The notes under the pieces were generated by a model. That model had not been told where the DNA came from and did not search any database. It saw only the letters and a program-made list of their open reading frames with translations. From Apis mellifera (lineage: Eukaryota > Arthropoda > Insecta > Hymenoptera > Apidae), in NCBI RefSeq assembly GCF_003254395.2, contig NC_037642.1, forward strand, positions 7,453,736 to 7,517,735: 64,000 nt of DNA, written 5' to 3'. Shown piece by piece: positions 1-12,647 of the stretch. Each line of letters starts with the position of its first letter. Positions within the stretch are counted from its first letter, which is position 1. The translations under genes were made by a program, and so were the position numbers.

Positions 1-3000
1 AATGATTCTAGAATCAATAGTACTAAATGGATGACAGCAATGTCTTTCATCACGCCATTCCCAATGAACATTTTCTTGTTGATTACTGGTCCTTTCAAGT
101 AAACTATTTACACTAAATATGCCATCTGTTGGTAATGGAGGCATAAGTTCCTCAATTAAACAAGTGATTTCAAACCATTCTTGCGGAGATCGCGGTACTA
201 ATTCTACATCTTCTGTTTTAACTTCTAATGATCCAGTTAAAAGATAACTTAGTGTAAAAGCTATATTTTGTTGTAAAAGCAGCTGTGCCAAATCAGGACA
301 GCGATTTGATATCACAGAGAGCATTCGCAACACTGTTATGAAATTACTAATGCTATTAACAGGTGGGGTAATCATAAGCTAAAATAAATATAAATTTAAT
401 TAAATTAATAAAAATTATATTATTAAAATAGAAAAAAAAAATATTTTTCTTACCAATTGTTGTAAATTCTGAAGAAGTTCTGCATTAATAATTTTATGCA
501 AAGTTACCGGATCGTGTTGAAAACTATCAACTAAACGACTAAATGCTTGGCAAACACATTCAACACTTTTCTTATCTTGATTTGTCAGTCTACTCGTCAA
601 TAAAGGTAAACTGTCAGCTACTAAGTGAAAATCATCAGGATGAAGATTTTGACAACAGTTTGCTGTAATTGTTAATGCAGCCCGTTGTGCTGTGATATTA
701 AAAAAATCAACAAATTTTAAACAAGCTGATACTCCTCCCTAGAAATGAATAAGTTAATGTATAAGAAACATTCATTTTAAATCATTACATGATATTTATT
801 AATAAATACATACTTCATGTAAAATAGTTTTACTATGTCTCCGAGAAAGCATAGCTAATGCTGTTAAACATTGTTCTGCTACATCCATACATTCAATAGA
901 TTCTAATTTTTGTAAGAACACTGGAACAGCATCAACTACTACTGTCGATGATCGAGGTAAAGCTTCCATCATGTAAGTAAGAGCACGACATGCGTGTGTC
1001 ATTATTACAAAATTATGTTCTATTCCGAGTAAATTTATTAATGCTGCAACAACTTGTTTCACAGGAAAACCAGCTAATGTATCTTCATTCCCCATAACAA
1101 GAATTTCACCCATTCCTATAACAGCTTGTAATTGTTCCCCCTCATCATCAACAGCTTGTAAACCAGCCAATAACTGTTGTGCTTTAGCAGCTGAAATTAT
1201 AAAATTATTTTCTAAATAATTCAAATTTTTTATTTAAAAAAAATTTTTAATTAAAATTAAAAAAAAATAAATTATAAAAAAAAATAATAAAATTTTTAAA
1301 AAATAAAATACCAGAACTTGCACCCATGCTTCTATTTAATAAATGTTGCATTCGTGGTGCTAATGCGCCAAATACATGAGGAGGTAAACCTCTAGCTTCA
1401 AGTAATGCTTGCAATCTTCCAACTTCTCCATCATCGCTTTCACTATCTCCAGTAGTACCAGACATTCCAGATGGTCCTCCACTTGCTTAATTAATAAATG
1501 ATATTGATAAAATACTTTAATTTTATATATAAATCATTTGATAAATATTTCAAGATTAAAAAAAAGAATGAAATTTTTTTATTTAAGATTTTATTTTGAA
1601 TTAAAAATCAGTTGCTTATTAGAAAAATTGAATATATATGTGAAATTACCAGTGGCAGATGTAGCTGTAGATGCTAATTCGTCTTCTCCTGTTGTAGATA
1701 CTAATTGATTGCTAGAAACTGTAGATGAAACAGTTGTTGGAGTGGTACTATTAGTCATAGATTCAGTACCTGACATTACACTTCCTCCAGAATTTCCTTC
1801 TATCACTGCTTTTCTTGCACGTGATGAAGAACGATGTCTATTTAAATAGGATATTATAAGTATAAAAGTTAAAGTTATGATTTTCAGAATATAATTGACT
1901 ATCATTTTTAATAAATCCATTACCTAGAGCTTGAACAAGTTCCTGTAGTATCTTTCTTATGATGCTTTCCTGAAGTTTTGTTAATACTTGATAGTTCTTT
2001 ATAGTCACTGGATAATTTTGTGCGAGAACGTAATATATGTTTGTGCGTTGGATGAGGGTGTGTAGGGTTGGCAGTGGCGGCGGCAGACACAGGTGGATTG
2101 GCAGTGGCTGTAGTGATGCCACTAGTGCCTGCCCCGTCATGTGCCAATGCCCCCCCACCACTCTCCACAGAATTACTGGCTGCGTTACCCACTCTGATGC
2201 TGGACTTCACACTTAAAACTTGACTACTCGCACTGCTACTTGCGCAGGTTGCACCACCGTGGGATTTTGACCCTAAAATGTTAAAATATATTATTATTAT
2301 TATTATTTTTATTATTATTATTATCACTACTACTACTATTATTGTTATTGTTATTGTTATTATTATTTTTATTATTATTATTATTATTGTTTTTATTATT
2401 ATTATTACGATTTATATACGAAGAATTCAATATTGATTTTTAAATGATCTAAAATTTGATTATTATTGAAAATTATTATCATAACTATATTAGATAATAA
2501 GAAAGAGAGAAACGTTAACATATATGTGAATAATGGTTTAGTGTATATAAAACAAATTTTTTTTAAATATAATTATTTTGTGCATAATTAAAGATATCAA
2601 ACATCTTCATTAATTAAAAATTGATAATAAATATGTTATAACTTAAATAATATTATATACATATTGTCCTTAATGGAATAAAGTTTTTCTGTTTAAGCAT
2701 GTATTCTTTTTTTACATATATCTATATTAATTGCATATATATTCATATTATATGTGTTTCTAATAAACATATCCTTTAAACCTAATAAAAATAACTTTGT
2801 TGAATGACATGCTTTTATCCATTCTTAAATTTCACAAATATTTTTCATTAAAAAGATATGTGGTATTGCAAATTGATAATAATATATTTATAAATATAAT
2901 TAAAAAATTGAGTGAACTGATATTTATATACATATATGATAATAAGAAATAAGAAATAATGAAAAAAAATGATTCAAAATAATTGTTACATAAAATAAAT

Positions 3001-6000
3001 AATTGTTACAAACATAATTTATATAAATTTATTTTAATAATTACAAAAATTTTCCAGTTTATAAAATATATTAAATGATTAAAATTTCAATTAAAATTTA
3101 ATAATATTAAAAATATTTGCAATATTATGATATTATTTATTTGCAAAATATAATTATAGCATTAGAAATAATATTCATGTATAATTGCATTGTATATTTC
3201 CATACTTGCATATAAAATTTTATACATCTCTCTCTTTTACAGAGTACACAAATGTATATATATATATATATTTTTTTTTAATAAAGTGCATATATGGAAT
3301 ATATATATTTTTGCTCAACATTATCACAAGTAAACTATATTTACCTTATTAATTTGATACTATCCATCCCATTAAAGTAAATGAAAATATTTCAGATTAT
3401 TGCACATTTGGATATATAAATTTAACATATTTAGAAATTTTCAAAACTGAAAATAATACTTATTTTAGTAAAAATTTAGATCATTCAAATAATATTCATA
3501 AATCTATAAAAATTGAAACACTTGTTATTGATGATAATTATTAATTATATATAGAATTTAAATGAATTTACCATATAAGATTTAAATGAATTATATATAT
3601 ACAATTATATCATTATGTTTATAAATATTATTTAATACTTAAATGTTATATTTTAATTTTGGAAAATTTTTTTAAATGCAAGGAATTCAGAATTAAATAA
3701 AAAGTTAAAACTCTATTTTGTATATAATAAATATTAAACATAAATTAGATTTATTTTTCATATTTATAAATAATTAAATCTATATCTATATTTTATAATA
3801 TTATAATTAATTGTTATATTAATTTTTAATTTATTTTCATCTCATGAAATATTTTTATACCAAAATATAATTTCCAAATGATGAAATAACAAATTAAATG
3901 AATTTAAATTTATATATATATATATTTATATACATATATATAAATTTCTCATACGCACATATATATTTCACCATATAGAATTTTAAATAGCATAAACATG
4001 TTGTATAAATTACATCATATTTATTGTATATGTCTGGAGAAATACTGTCATGCATAAATCAAATTTGACACAAATAATTTGATCTGGTATTAAGTATGAT
4101 ATACTTGCATATGGGTATGGAAAATCAATTTAGAGAGCAGATTTATAGTGATCTGTATTTATTTAAAGACATCTATTCATGAACTTGTAAGAGAAAATAA
4201 GGGTAAGAAAATGTAGTACGAAATGTGTACTCCTTAGGCTTACCTTCTTGATGATACGTTTGTGTTGATATTGGAAAAAGTGCTTTGACAGCAGACACAA
4301 ATCCTTCCAGACATTCGCTCATCCTCAGGCCTAATGATACAGTCTGATCTATGACTCTTATTTTGGTAATACTTTCTTTCTTTAATTTTAAGATACTTGT
4401 GAATCAAATCCTAATTTTACTACCCTATACTTTATCCTACTACTTCATTAAATGAAGGTTGCAAAACACATTGTTTTAATATATGAATAAAGATTTTTTA
4501 ATTGATGATGATACTAAATTTATTTGCTATTATTATTGTACCACATACATTTTGTAGATATCACTATTAGTATTTTTATTTTTACATATTATCATTATTT
4601 TATTTATATGAATACATTTACTTATAAAAATTTCTATTTAATTTTATAGAACTAAAATATTTATTTAAAAAATTTTGTTTTTATTTATTTTAAAAGATAT
4701 TTTTTAATTTTTATAAAAAATTTTTATTATTTTTTAATATGTTAATAAAAATTATTTAAAGAATGTACATTAAATAAAATAAAAATTATTAATAACATAT
4801 TAATAATAAACAAAAATATATTTATATTTTTTTTAATAGACTAAAATCTTTAAAAAATATTTCTCAATTTAAATATTTCATTAAGTAACTGATATTTATT
4901 ATATTTATAGCAAATTATAAAACATTATAAATAATGAACTTCAACTGCTAATAAATTAATAGATTAAAAAATAATGTTAACTTTTAATTATGTTATATTA
5001 TAAAAATCATAAATTCATTTTTTGTAAATAATAAAATTTTTAAAATTAAAAATAATTATTTTTTTTAAATAAAAAAAGCTTATTTTTAAAAAGGCATATT
5101 AATTAATTATAATCATGTAAAATATATTATTATTATTTAATTATTTATTATTACTATTGTTATAATTGTTTATACTTATCACAATTTTTAAAGTAAAAAG
5201 TAAAAATTAAAATATATTTAAGATTTAATTTGTATTATGTGTTCACTCAAATCACACATCACATCTCATTGCAACCAACACTTTTTATATGAAACAAATA
5301 AATACACTAACCTCTTCCTCTTGATGTAGATGGATGACTAGTAACTGGTGTAGTAGTTGATGTTGGTACCAAATTGTTATATGACAAGTCCTCTTTATTA
5401 TTATAACCACTGGATAGTGATAAATTGTAACTATTATGTCCCTGTGATATGGCTTGTGGATTTTGTGGTGTACGAGAACGTGTCCTTGATGCAACACAAT
5501 CAACAGCTGTTAAATTTAACTCTGGTAGACTTGTTCTTGCAGTACTACGTTGTCTTGTACTATTTCCACTAATATTATAATTTGATTGTTGAATCTTATG
5601 TTGTGATCTCCAATTATTATCTATAAAAAAATAATATAATTTATAATTAAAACTTTAAAATAATAAAAGAAAAAATAAAACAAGAATTATTCAATTTATT
5701 TAAGAAATATAATTACCTAAATATGATTCTAAGCCACTGCCATGACTTTTACATTCACTTCTTGATTCGCTTTGTATTGAATCGCTTGAATGTTTACAAG
5801 AAGTATTATCAAAAACTTCAGACGATTGTGGATCACCAATAGTTTGTCTACGTCTTTTTTCTTCTACTGTAATAGGAATAGAACCAGTGCTTTGTCGTTT
5901 TCTATAACCACTACTACCACTGCTAGAGCTCTTCCCTCTAACTTTAGAGGTGTCTGCTGAAGCACTGGCCGTCTCTACAGACCCCCCTGATGACAACTGA

Positions 6001-6017
6001 TCTTGTTGATCTGCCAT
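1..6017 (-). CDS. TRIP12: E3 ubiquitin-protein ligase TRIP12 (5' part, runs off left edge)
   Basis: HECT-family E3 ligase; in animals TRIP12 acts in the nucleus in DNA-damage signalling and protein turnover, and the fly ortholog is ctrip (circadian trip). Eight coding exons fit in phase: 5717-6017, 5312-5620, 1924-2272, 1650-1837, 1312-1485, 814-1190, 454-738 and 1-378 (787 codons so far). The start ATG at 6017 opens MADQQDQLSSGG. The first ~380 residues are Ser/Thr/basic low-complexity. Then come GDSESDDGEVGRLQALLEA and GLPPHVFGALAPRM, the start of the armadillo-like block of TRIP12, with HACRALTYMMEALPRSS and DVAEQCLTALAMLSRRHSK. Exon 1-378 ends in the start of a WWE domain (WEWRDER, IDSR). 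The rest of WWE and the HECT domain lie left of the window. The 5' splice of the first coding exon at 6046 implies upstream non-coding exon(s). Identity is very secure from near-identical blocks with vertebrate TRIP12; small differences in exon ends are possible. Confidence 0.95.
2288..2410. repeat. imperfect (TTA/TTG)n trinucleotide repeat
   Basis: Runs of tta/att with interspersed tac and ttg triplets lie immediately upstream of the acceptor of TRIP12 exon 1924-2272. On the minus strand this is an A-rich (AAT)n tract inside the intron. Confidence 0.8.
4244..4330 (-). other. candidate 87-nt in-frame cassette exon of TRIP12
   Basis: Inside the 3-kb intron between coding exons 5312-5620 and 1924-2272. 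The donor after the exon is strong (AAG|GTAAGC on the minus strand) and the acceptor is CATTAG. The length is divisible by three. The phase matches both flanking exons (G at one end, two bases at the other), so inclusion adds 29 residues, LRMSECLEGFVSAVKALF and on, without changing the frame. The tract before the acceptor is not pyrimidine-rich, so it may be a regulated or weak exon. Alternatively the internal ATG marks an alternative first coding exon. Inferred only from sequence. Confidence 0.45.
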
Positions 6018-7062
6018 AGATTAATCGACTCATGCCACTATTCTGTCTGTAACAAAAAAAAAATATTTTTTATAATTATTTAATAAATAGAATTTTGCAA
6101 AATTTTATATAAAAATTTAAATATAAATTTAAATATACATTTTAATAAAATTTAAAATAATTCAAAAAACTTTTGACAATACATTATATAATGATAAAAT
6201 TATATGTCTATAAATGAAAGTTAAAATACAATAGAAATTGAAGTTGGAAAAAAAATTTAATTTTAATAACTATAATATAATAAGTGAAATACAGTATTTT
6301 AAAAACTAAAATTAAATCAAATTTTTTATGAAAATTGTATAAATATTATATTTATTTAACTTTGATTAAATTTGTATATTTAAAATTAATAAAATAATAA
6401 ATAAATATGTTCATTACATAAAAGCATATATTTAAATTAAAAAAAAGTATATTATTATTTAAAAATGTAATAAAGAGAAATGTATATACCTATTTATAAA
6501 TAATACGTTAAAAGCAAAAATATATATGCATAAAATTCTAACAAAGTAGATTAAACAAAAATCATTTATCACGATAAATCAATCTTCATTTGCATAAAAG
6601 CAGCGTAATTAAATAATATAGAAGAAATGCGCAATTAATGTTTTCCTCCACGATGAAAAAGATAGTAACAAACCCAAGAATCATAACAAACACTACAACT
6701 GGTGCCGTTTATAATATGGGCAATGCAAAATTGTACCGTTGACATTATAGAATATCTTTTAAGATTACTAGAATTACATGATTGTAACAAAGCCACAAAT
6801 AAATTTAGTATACTGTAAGAAATTCAATGAAAGATGTAAATAATTATAACAAAGACTCGTAAGTGAGCAAGCCACCATTTGCTTGCGAACAAGTAATGGA
6901 GGACGAGTTCTTTCTTCATCTCTTTCTCTCTTTCGTTTCTCTACTCTCGTTACTGTATGACCTCAGGTTGAGGTCCTCGAAAAAGAGAACTCTACTTGAA
7001 TGTGCAGGTTTACATCAAGAAGAAAAAATAAAAAAAAATTTCCAAATTATAAATAAGATTAC

Positions 7063-7480
7063 CTGAATGTCGGAAAAACATGCCCAGGGCATTGCGAGGA
7101 AAATGTCTTCTTGTCGATGATTTTTATAAGTACAACGTTCCTTATTACGTACGACAGAGAAATGGATTCTCGTGCAAGCACGTACGTTAGTGAGTGGCTA
7201 TGTGCACAAGCACACACCAAAAAACGCACCGAATGCACTACCGAGGCACACTGAAGCAACTCAGCGGAATGCGACGGCTATCGAGATCGGGTTGGTTAGA
7301 ATTGGGAAGCTGGAGGACGCTCCGCCCCCATCAGGAAACGTCACACACGAAGTCAACGGAGGTGCGTTCGAAAACACGGTGCCCGCGTGGAGTGAAATCG
7401 TAATTCATAACGGAACAGCAGACGTAAAACCGGCGCGAATAGCCATCTTGCTGCAGTTTTTTCAAACACCAACTTTTACT
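7063..7480 (-). promoter_or_regulatory. probable non-coding first exon and promoter of TRIP12
   Basis: A GC- and CpG-richer island in AT-rich DNA. On the minus strand it ends at CAG|GTAATC, a good donor at 7062/7063, which could splice to the acceptor at 6046 just before the TRIP12 start codon. The transcription start is not visible; the upper end is approximate. Reading frames here are open on both strands but resemble nothing known. Confidence 0.5.
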
Positions 7481-7569
7481 TTCTCTTCATCTATGATGTA
7501 AAATTAGCCGCAAACAAATGATCGAATATCAGTGACGAATTCAAATATATAATAGGTTATTCCTAGGTT

Positions 7570-7571
<2 letters not shown>

Positions 7572-7620
<49 letters not shown>
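7572..7620. repeat. (AT)n-(AC)n compound microsatellite
   Basis: About 37 bases of alternating AT followed directly by ACACACACACAC, upstream of the proximal TRIP12 exon. Likely polymorphic in length. Confidence 0.9.
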
Positions 7621-7621
<1 letters not shown>

Positions 7622-8220
7622 TATATACATATATTTTATCATATAATTATGCATGATATGTAATATTATTGTAATGCATCAAAACAATTTTTCTTTTTAT
7701 ATTTTTTTAAGTATGCATAATGAAATTATAAATTACAAGTAAAAAGTTATTGAGAACTATTTAGTTTTTAATCAAGTAGTTAAATATAATTTTTTAATGT
7801 ATAATTTCTAATTTAATGTTAATATAATAAAAAAATTTTAAGCATTAATTAATATAATGAGGTTATCATGAGTTAAGCATAAATAATAATAAAACAGTAA
7901 TAAAACAACATTAGCACTATCAAATGCAAAATTAATATATATTAATATTAATTTAAATATGTAATAAATTAAATAAAAATTTCACTTGTTATAAAAATTA
8001 TTAATATATCTATAATCTTTTAGTTAAAATAAATTTTAATGATATACAAGATTTAATTGATGATAAATTAATTGATAATTAAAATATATTTTTTTGGAAT
8101 TAATCACGAATTTAAAATTTAAACAATTATAGAATTGTTATTTTATCATTTTTAAATTTTCTACGAAAATATGTAAATTTCACAATGTTATAATAAATGA
8201 GTTCTAGTTCTATTGTTTAA
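7621..8220. other. AT-rich non-coding DNA, nothing recognised
   Basis: Very AT-rich sequence between the proximal and distal candidate TRIP12 first exons. No credible reading frame, RNA gene or repeat beyond simple A/T runs is visible. Confidence 0.6.
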
Positions 8221-8248
8221 TCCTGACAAGTATGTACACATCGTTATG

Positions 8249-8281
8249 ATTGGTTGAAAACCTCGTTCGGTAGTATCCAAT
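8249..8281. promoter_or_regulatory. pair of CCAAT-type motifs
   Basis: ATTGG at 8249-8253 and CCAAT at 8277-8281 lie in opposite orientation about 23 bp apart, just below the distal candidate exon of TRIP12. This matches the NF-Y-type CCAAT box. Function is inferred. Confidence 0.3.
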
Positions 8282-8437
8282 TGGCCGATAAGTTAAAATA
8301 TTTCGCGAATTACGTCAAACCTGTTTGTAATAAATAAGGTATACTAAAATAAAATGAACAAATCTTTGACATTGTTAAAGATAGTATAATTATTAAATAT
8401 TCCTTGGTCTTTAATTTTACTTAAAATAATTACTTAC

Positions 8438-8670
8438 CGAAAAAGGGAGCTCCTCCCTGGAAGTCGGACTCCAGTTACGCAATGCGATGTACAAGAGGAC
8501 ACGTGAAAATACAGACTGTGCTGTCAAGTCGATTCGAGCGTCGTCTGCTACGATATCTCGACCAAGGATTATACATGATGCAGGTTGTATGGTTGATTCA
8601 AGTGAACCACGTGTATTTCGTTATGTAGCCATAGTATAACCACAGATGATATCTCGCTGTGGTATAATGT
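8438..8670 (-). promoter_or_regulatory. possible alternative non-coding first exon upstream of TRIP12
   Basis: A second GC-richer block. On the minus strand it ends at TTTTTCG|GTAAGT, a consensus donor at 8437/8438. It carries two CACGTG E-box cores (in AACCACGTGT and ACACGTGA) and an imperfect inverted repeat (TATAACCACAG at 8635-8645, CTGTGGTATA at 8657-8666). The next minus-strand acceptor leading to coding sequence is that of TRIP12, so a distal alternative first exon is the simplest reading. The 5' end is not determined. Confidence 0.4.
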
Positions 8671-8681
8671 CTTTCAAATAG

Positions 8682-8722
8682 TGATTGGTTAATTTATATT
8701 ATTTGTTTTTTTTAACCAATCA
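8682..8722. repeat. 11-bp perfect inverted repeat containing two CCAAT boxes
   Basis: TGATTGGTTAA at 8682-8692 and its exact reverse complement TTAACCAATCA at 8712-8722 are separated by 19 bases. Each arm contains a CCAAT/ATTGG core. It sits just upstream (minus-strand sense) of the distal candidate TRIP12 exon, so a paired NF-Y-like promoter element is plausible. Confidence 0.6.
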
Positions 8723-9094
8723 GCGATAAAAATAATATTATAGCTTTTTACTTCATGAAAAAAAAAATAAGTTAAAATATATACTAATATTTTATAGATA
8801 TTAATGAAAACTAAATATATATATTATTTAAATATTATTAATGATTAATTTAAATATTTAGTTGTTGAATAATTTAAAAACTTAATAATTTAGATATAAT
8901 GTTACTATTTTGGAAAATGTAAATATTTTTTATATTTTAAAAAGTATACTTTAAAAAAATAAATTTTTGTAATTAATACTTCAAAAATATTCGAAAAAAA
9001 TTTGTTATAAGTTATAAATCATTTTTTCTTTAAAATAATACTTATTTATTTATAGTAACAATAACTAATAATGTAATTTTTATGGATAATTCAA

Positions 9095-12004
9095 TTATTT
9101 CTCATTAATGCTATATAATAGTTGTTTCAAAGATTCTTCATTAATAGTTTGCAAATTATTTGTATTATTATTTAAACCACTAAAATTTTGTTCTATATCT
9201 GTATTGAATATATTCATTTCCATGTCATATGCTGCATTTCTAAAAGTTTCATAAGGTTTTGAGATAATTTCTTTTTGTATGGGAGATGATACTCGTAAAT
9301 GTTCCATTTCTACAGTGGGTGAAGATAATCCATTTTCAACTGGAAGTATTATCATTGAAAAAAAATCATTTGCATCTTCTTGAAATGGTTTTTCAGTTTT
9401 TGAATATATCGTTTTACAAGTTTCTAAAGATTTTTTAAATGTGGAACTATTAGGAATGTCAGATTTCCATATATTTTTTGTTCTTTCATTTTTATTGTTT
9501 GTTTCTGTACATTCTTCTAACTTTTGTTTCTTATTTGTAATAGTTTTTTCAATGTTACTTTCTTTTGTTAAAAGATGTTGGCCTTGAGTATTTATTATTA
9601 GCACATATTTATTTTCTTCATTATTTATAATATTTAGCATTGATTGATTTTCTTTTAAAAAATGTTTTTGAGTTTTATATATATCATTGTTTATATCTTG
9701 TATATTGGATAGATTTATTGATTTTTGATCTATGGTACTTGTTTGATATGTATTTCCTATTTGTTGTGCTGGACATTTATGAGTTCTTTGACTTACCTAT
9801 GATTAAATTGAATTATAAATTAATTAATAAAATGTCACATTTTTGTAATTATGTATTATACCTTGTATCTGAAATTTTTTCCACATATTGTACATTTGTA
9901 AGGCATTACACCTGTGTGAATTCTACGATGAACTAAATATGAAACACGTTGACGAAAACATTTTCCTAAAAAAAAAAAGGTATGTGAATTATAGAACTAT
10001 TTAATAAAAAATTAATTTTTTTATATTCTATTTATTTTTAATTATAAAAAATAATTTATAATTACAAAATTTGCAAATTATAGACTATATAAAAGCATAA
10101 TTATTGTTCATTTAGTCATTGTTTTTAAATATAAGCTATATTATCTAATAATCTAATAATAACTACAAAACATTGTTATACATACATTGCAGAAACAGAA
10201 CAATCCATATTAAATTGTTAGTAATAACTGAAAACAAAACATGCATTATTCTAAAGTTTTTGTAGCATTATTTTAAACAAAAGTTTTATAAAAGTTAACA
10301 TACCACAAGTTTCACATGCAAAAGGTTTTTCTCCTGTATGAATTCGTTCATGATTATGTAAAGTAGATAATTCTTTAAATGATCTGCCACAAGTTGTACA
10401 TGTATGAGGTTTATCATCTTTATGATATAATCTATGTTTATGATACGATTGTTGAAAAGTAAATGTTTTATTGCATATATTACATTTATAAGGCATTTCT
10501 CCTGAATGTAATCTTTTATGTTTTTTTAAAAAATATTTTGTTGTAAACATTTTACTACATATATCACATTCCCATTGTTTAGCTTCATGTGTTTTTAAAT
10601 GTTGCATTACATGTTGTTCCTAAAATAATTTATTTTATTTTTCTATAAAAAGAAAATACTTTAAATACTAATTAATTATTAATTCTACCTTTTTAAATTT
10701 TTTTCCACATGTAGGGCAATTATACTTATTTTCATTAAATATGAATTCTATTTGTTCATCTTTGGCTAAAGAACCTAAAAATATATATATAATATATTAA
10801 TATTTATTATTTGATTTGATTATCTATTATAATATAAATATTAGTATTATAATAAATTACCTAAATTACATCCCATATGTGCTACTCGCATATGCACCAT
10901 TAAACTACCTCTCATCTTAAATATTTTAGAGCATAAATGACATGAATAATTCTTAAGTAAATTTTCAGGAATAATATTTAAATCTTTTTCATTAATCATA
11001 TGTACTAATTGTTTATGTAAAAGCAAAATATTATGATCAGGAAAATGAAAACCACATATATTGCAACGTTCAGTCTTTTGTTTTGTTGATGATAATGTTT
11101 TTATAAGTTTCAATTGAGGTAATATTTCTTTTTGTTTAAGATTTTCATTTTGATTTTCATTACATGTAATATATAAATTTTCTTGTACATCTTTATTATT
11201 AGCTTTTTGTAATGATATGTTAGTATAACTTGAAAATTTATTTAGTGTCATTTCATTATTATGAGATTCATTATTTTCTTGAGATTTTTCTATTTTATCT
11301 GTTACATTTTCATTTTGTTGTTGATTCTGCATCCAATTTTTATATGTTTGAACATTTCCATAATCTGTTTCTGGATAATTTTGCATATAATTTATATGTC
11401 TAATATTTTGATTAGTAAAATATTGTGTAGCATAATTTAATTTCATTGTTTCTTGCAATATTTGTTGAGAATCTTTTTGTAATTCTACTTCTTTGTTCTT
11501 TTGAAATGTATTTGTTTCTTTATTTTCACAAATTGAATTTTGTAAAGATGTAATTTGAGGTGCATGATTTAATTGATTTTGATTGATAGAAACTTCTGAA
11601 TTAAAAACTGGAGATTCATTTTTTGTATGCAAACTTTGAGAAGATATTGAATTATTTTGAATATTTAAAATATTTTGTGAAAATTTATTTGAATCTGTAA
11701 TTTCTATTTTAGACACATTCCAATCTTGAAAAATAGTGTTTTCTAAATTATTAATTGTTGATGAATTATAAGTACTAGGAACAATATTTGTATGTTTCAA
11801 TGATTCTATTGTATTGTTATTGCTTAAATTAATAGTATGGCTAAATAAATGAATTGTAAGTTTATCAATACCAAGCAATACTTCATTACATACAGGACAT
11901 GTAAGAGGTCTTGTAGCTACACTTATCAATCCTGTTCTCAATGCATCCAATGTTAAAAAACTTGGTTGTGCGCACAAAGGACATGCTAAAAGTCTTGCAC
12001 ACAT
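9095..12004 (-). CDS. C2H2 zinc-finger protein, 783 aa
   Basis: Five exons in phase: 10861-12004, 10689-10774, 10304-10619, 9862-9965 and 9095-9796. The ATG at 12004 (MCARLLACPLC) is used because the frame upstream of it has only a GTG. An N-terminal treble of cysteines (CPLC, CPVC...H..H) is followed by a ~220-residue Asn/Gln-rich spacer. Then come C2H2 fingers: CNICGFHF, CHLCSKIF, CPTCGKKF, CDICSKMF, CNICNKTF, CTTCGRSF, CETCGKCF and CTICGKNF, with typical TGEKPF and TGVMPYKC linkers. Introns cut through or between fingers, so a single-frame reading misses three of them. The last finger ends as VSQRTH and is incomplete. The C-terminal 230 residues are polar and unstructured. Probably a nuclear DNA-binding regulator. 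I do not recognise a named ortholog, and finger specificity cannot be read by eye. Confidence 0.9.
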
Positions 12005-12647
12005 GTTTCTTACCACTCTTTATTTATAATATATTTTATTCAAGATAATTAATTAATATTATATATAGTATAGTTTCATATTGTTTCTTTTTTATAAGAC
12101 ACTATAATTGTTATCATTATTAATATATATTTAATAATATAATATAATAATATAAATGATAATTACTCTTTTCATTTTTTTTTGAATCAATAAAAATTAA
12201 TTTTTATTTTGACTATTAAAAATACAGAGTGTGTGAGATACAAATTTAAAGCAACTGATTAATTTAAATTTAACATTGTCATCTATAATATTAGGGTTAT
12301 GCCTGAACTTGACCCAATAGCACAAATTAAAGATCAAAATTATACCTCAAATATCAATAACTAAAACAAAAAATATAATGGAGTAAATTTTTTTTTCTTA
12401 AAATACACAGAATAAAATAAATTTTATATTTAGCAATTTAATTATAGAACAAGGATTTCAAATATTTATCTGGGATTCTTTTAATTCTTTGTGAAGTATA
12501 TATGATACTTTTAAAGCTATATTTAGAAAAAGAGCGGGATATTTAAGAAGAAAATATGATAAAATCAAGAATAATTTTATTAAATTGAAGAAGTATAAAA
12601 TTTATAATAATATAGTAATATAATAAATATAATAAAAAATATTTATT
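12005..12647. other. AT-rich intergenic DNA, no gene seen
   Basis: Separates the zinc-finger start from the stop of the downstream small secreted-protein gene; both genes are on the minus strand. It should contain the 5' flank of the zinc-finger gene and the 3' flank region of the next, but no clear motif beyond A/T runs is visible. Confidence 0.6.

Noticed and set aside
10847..12016. Start of the zinc-finger protein at 12016
   Set aside because: That position is GTG; the first ATG in frame is at 12004.
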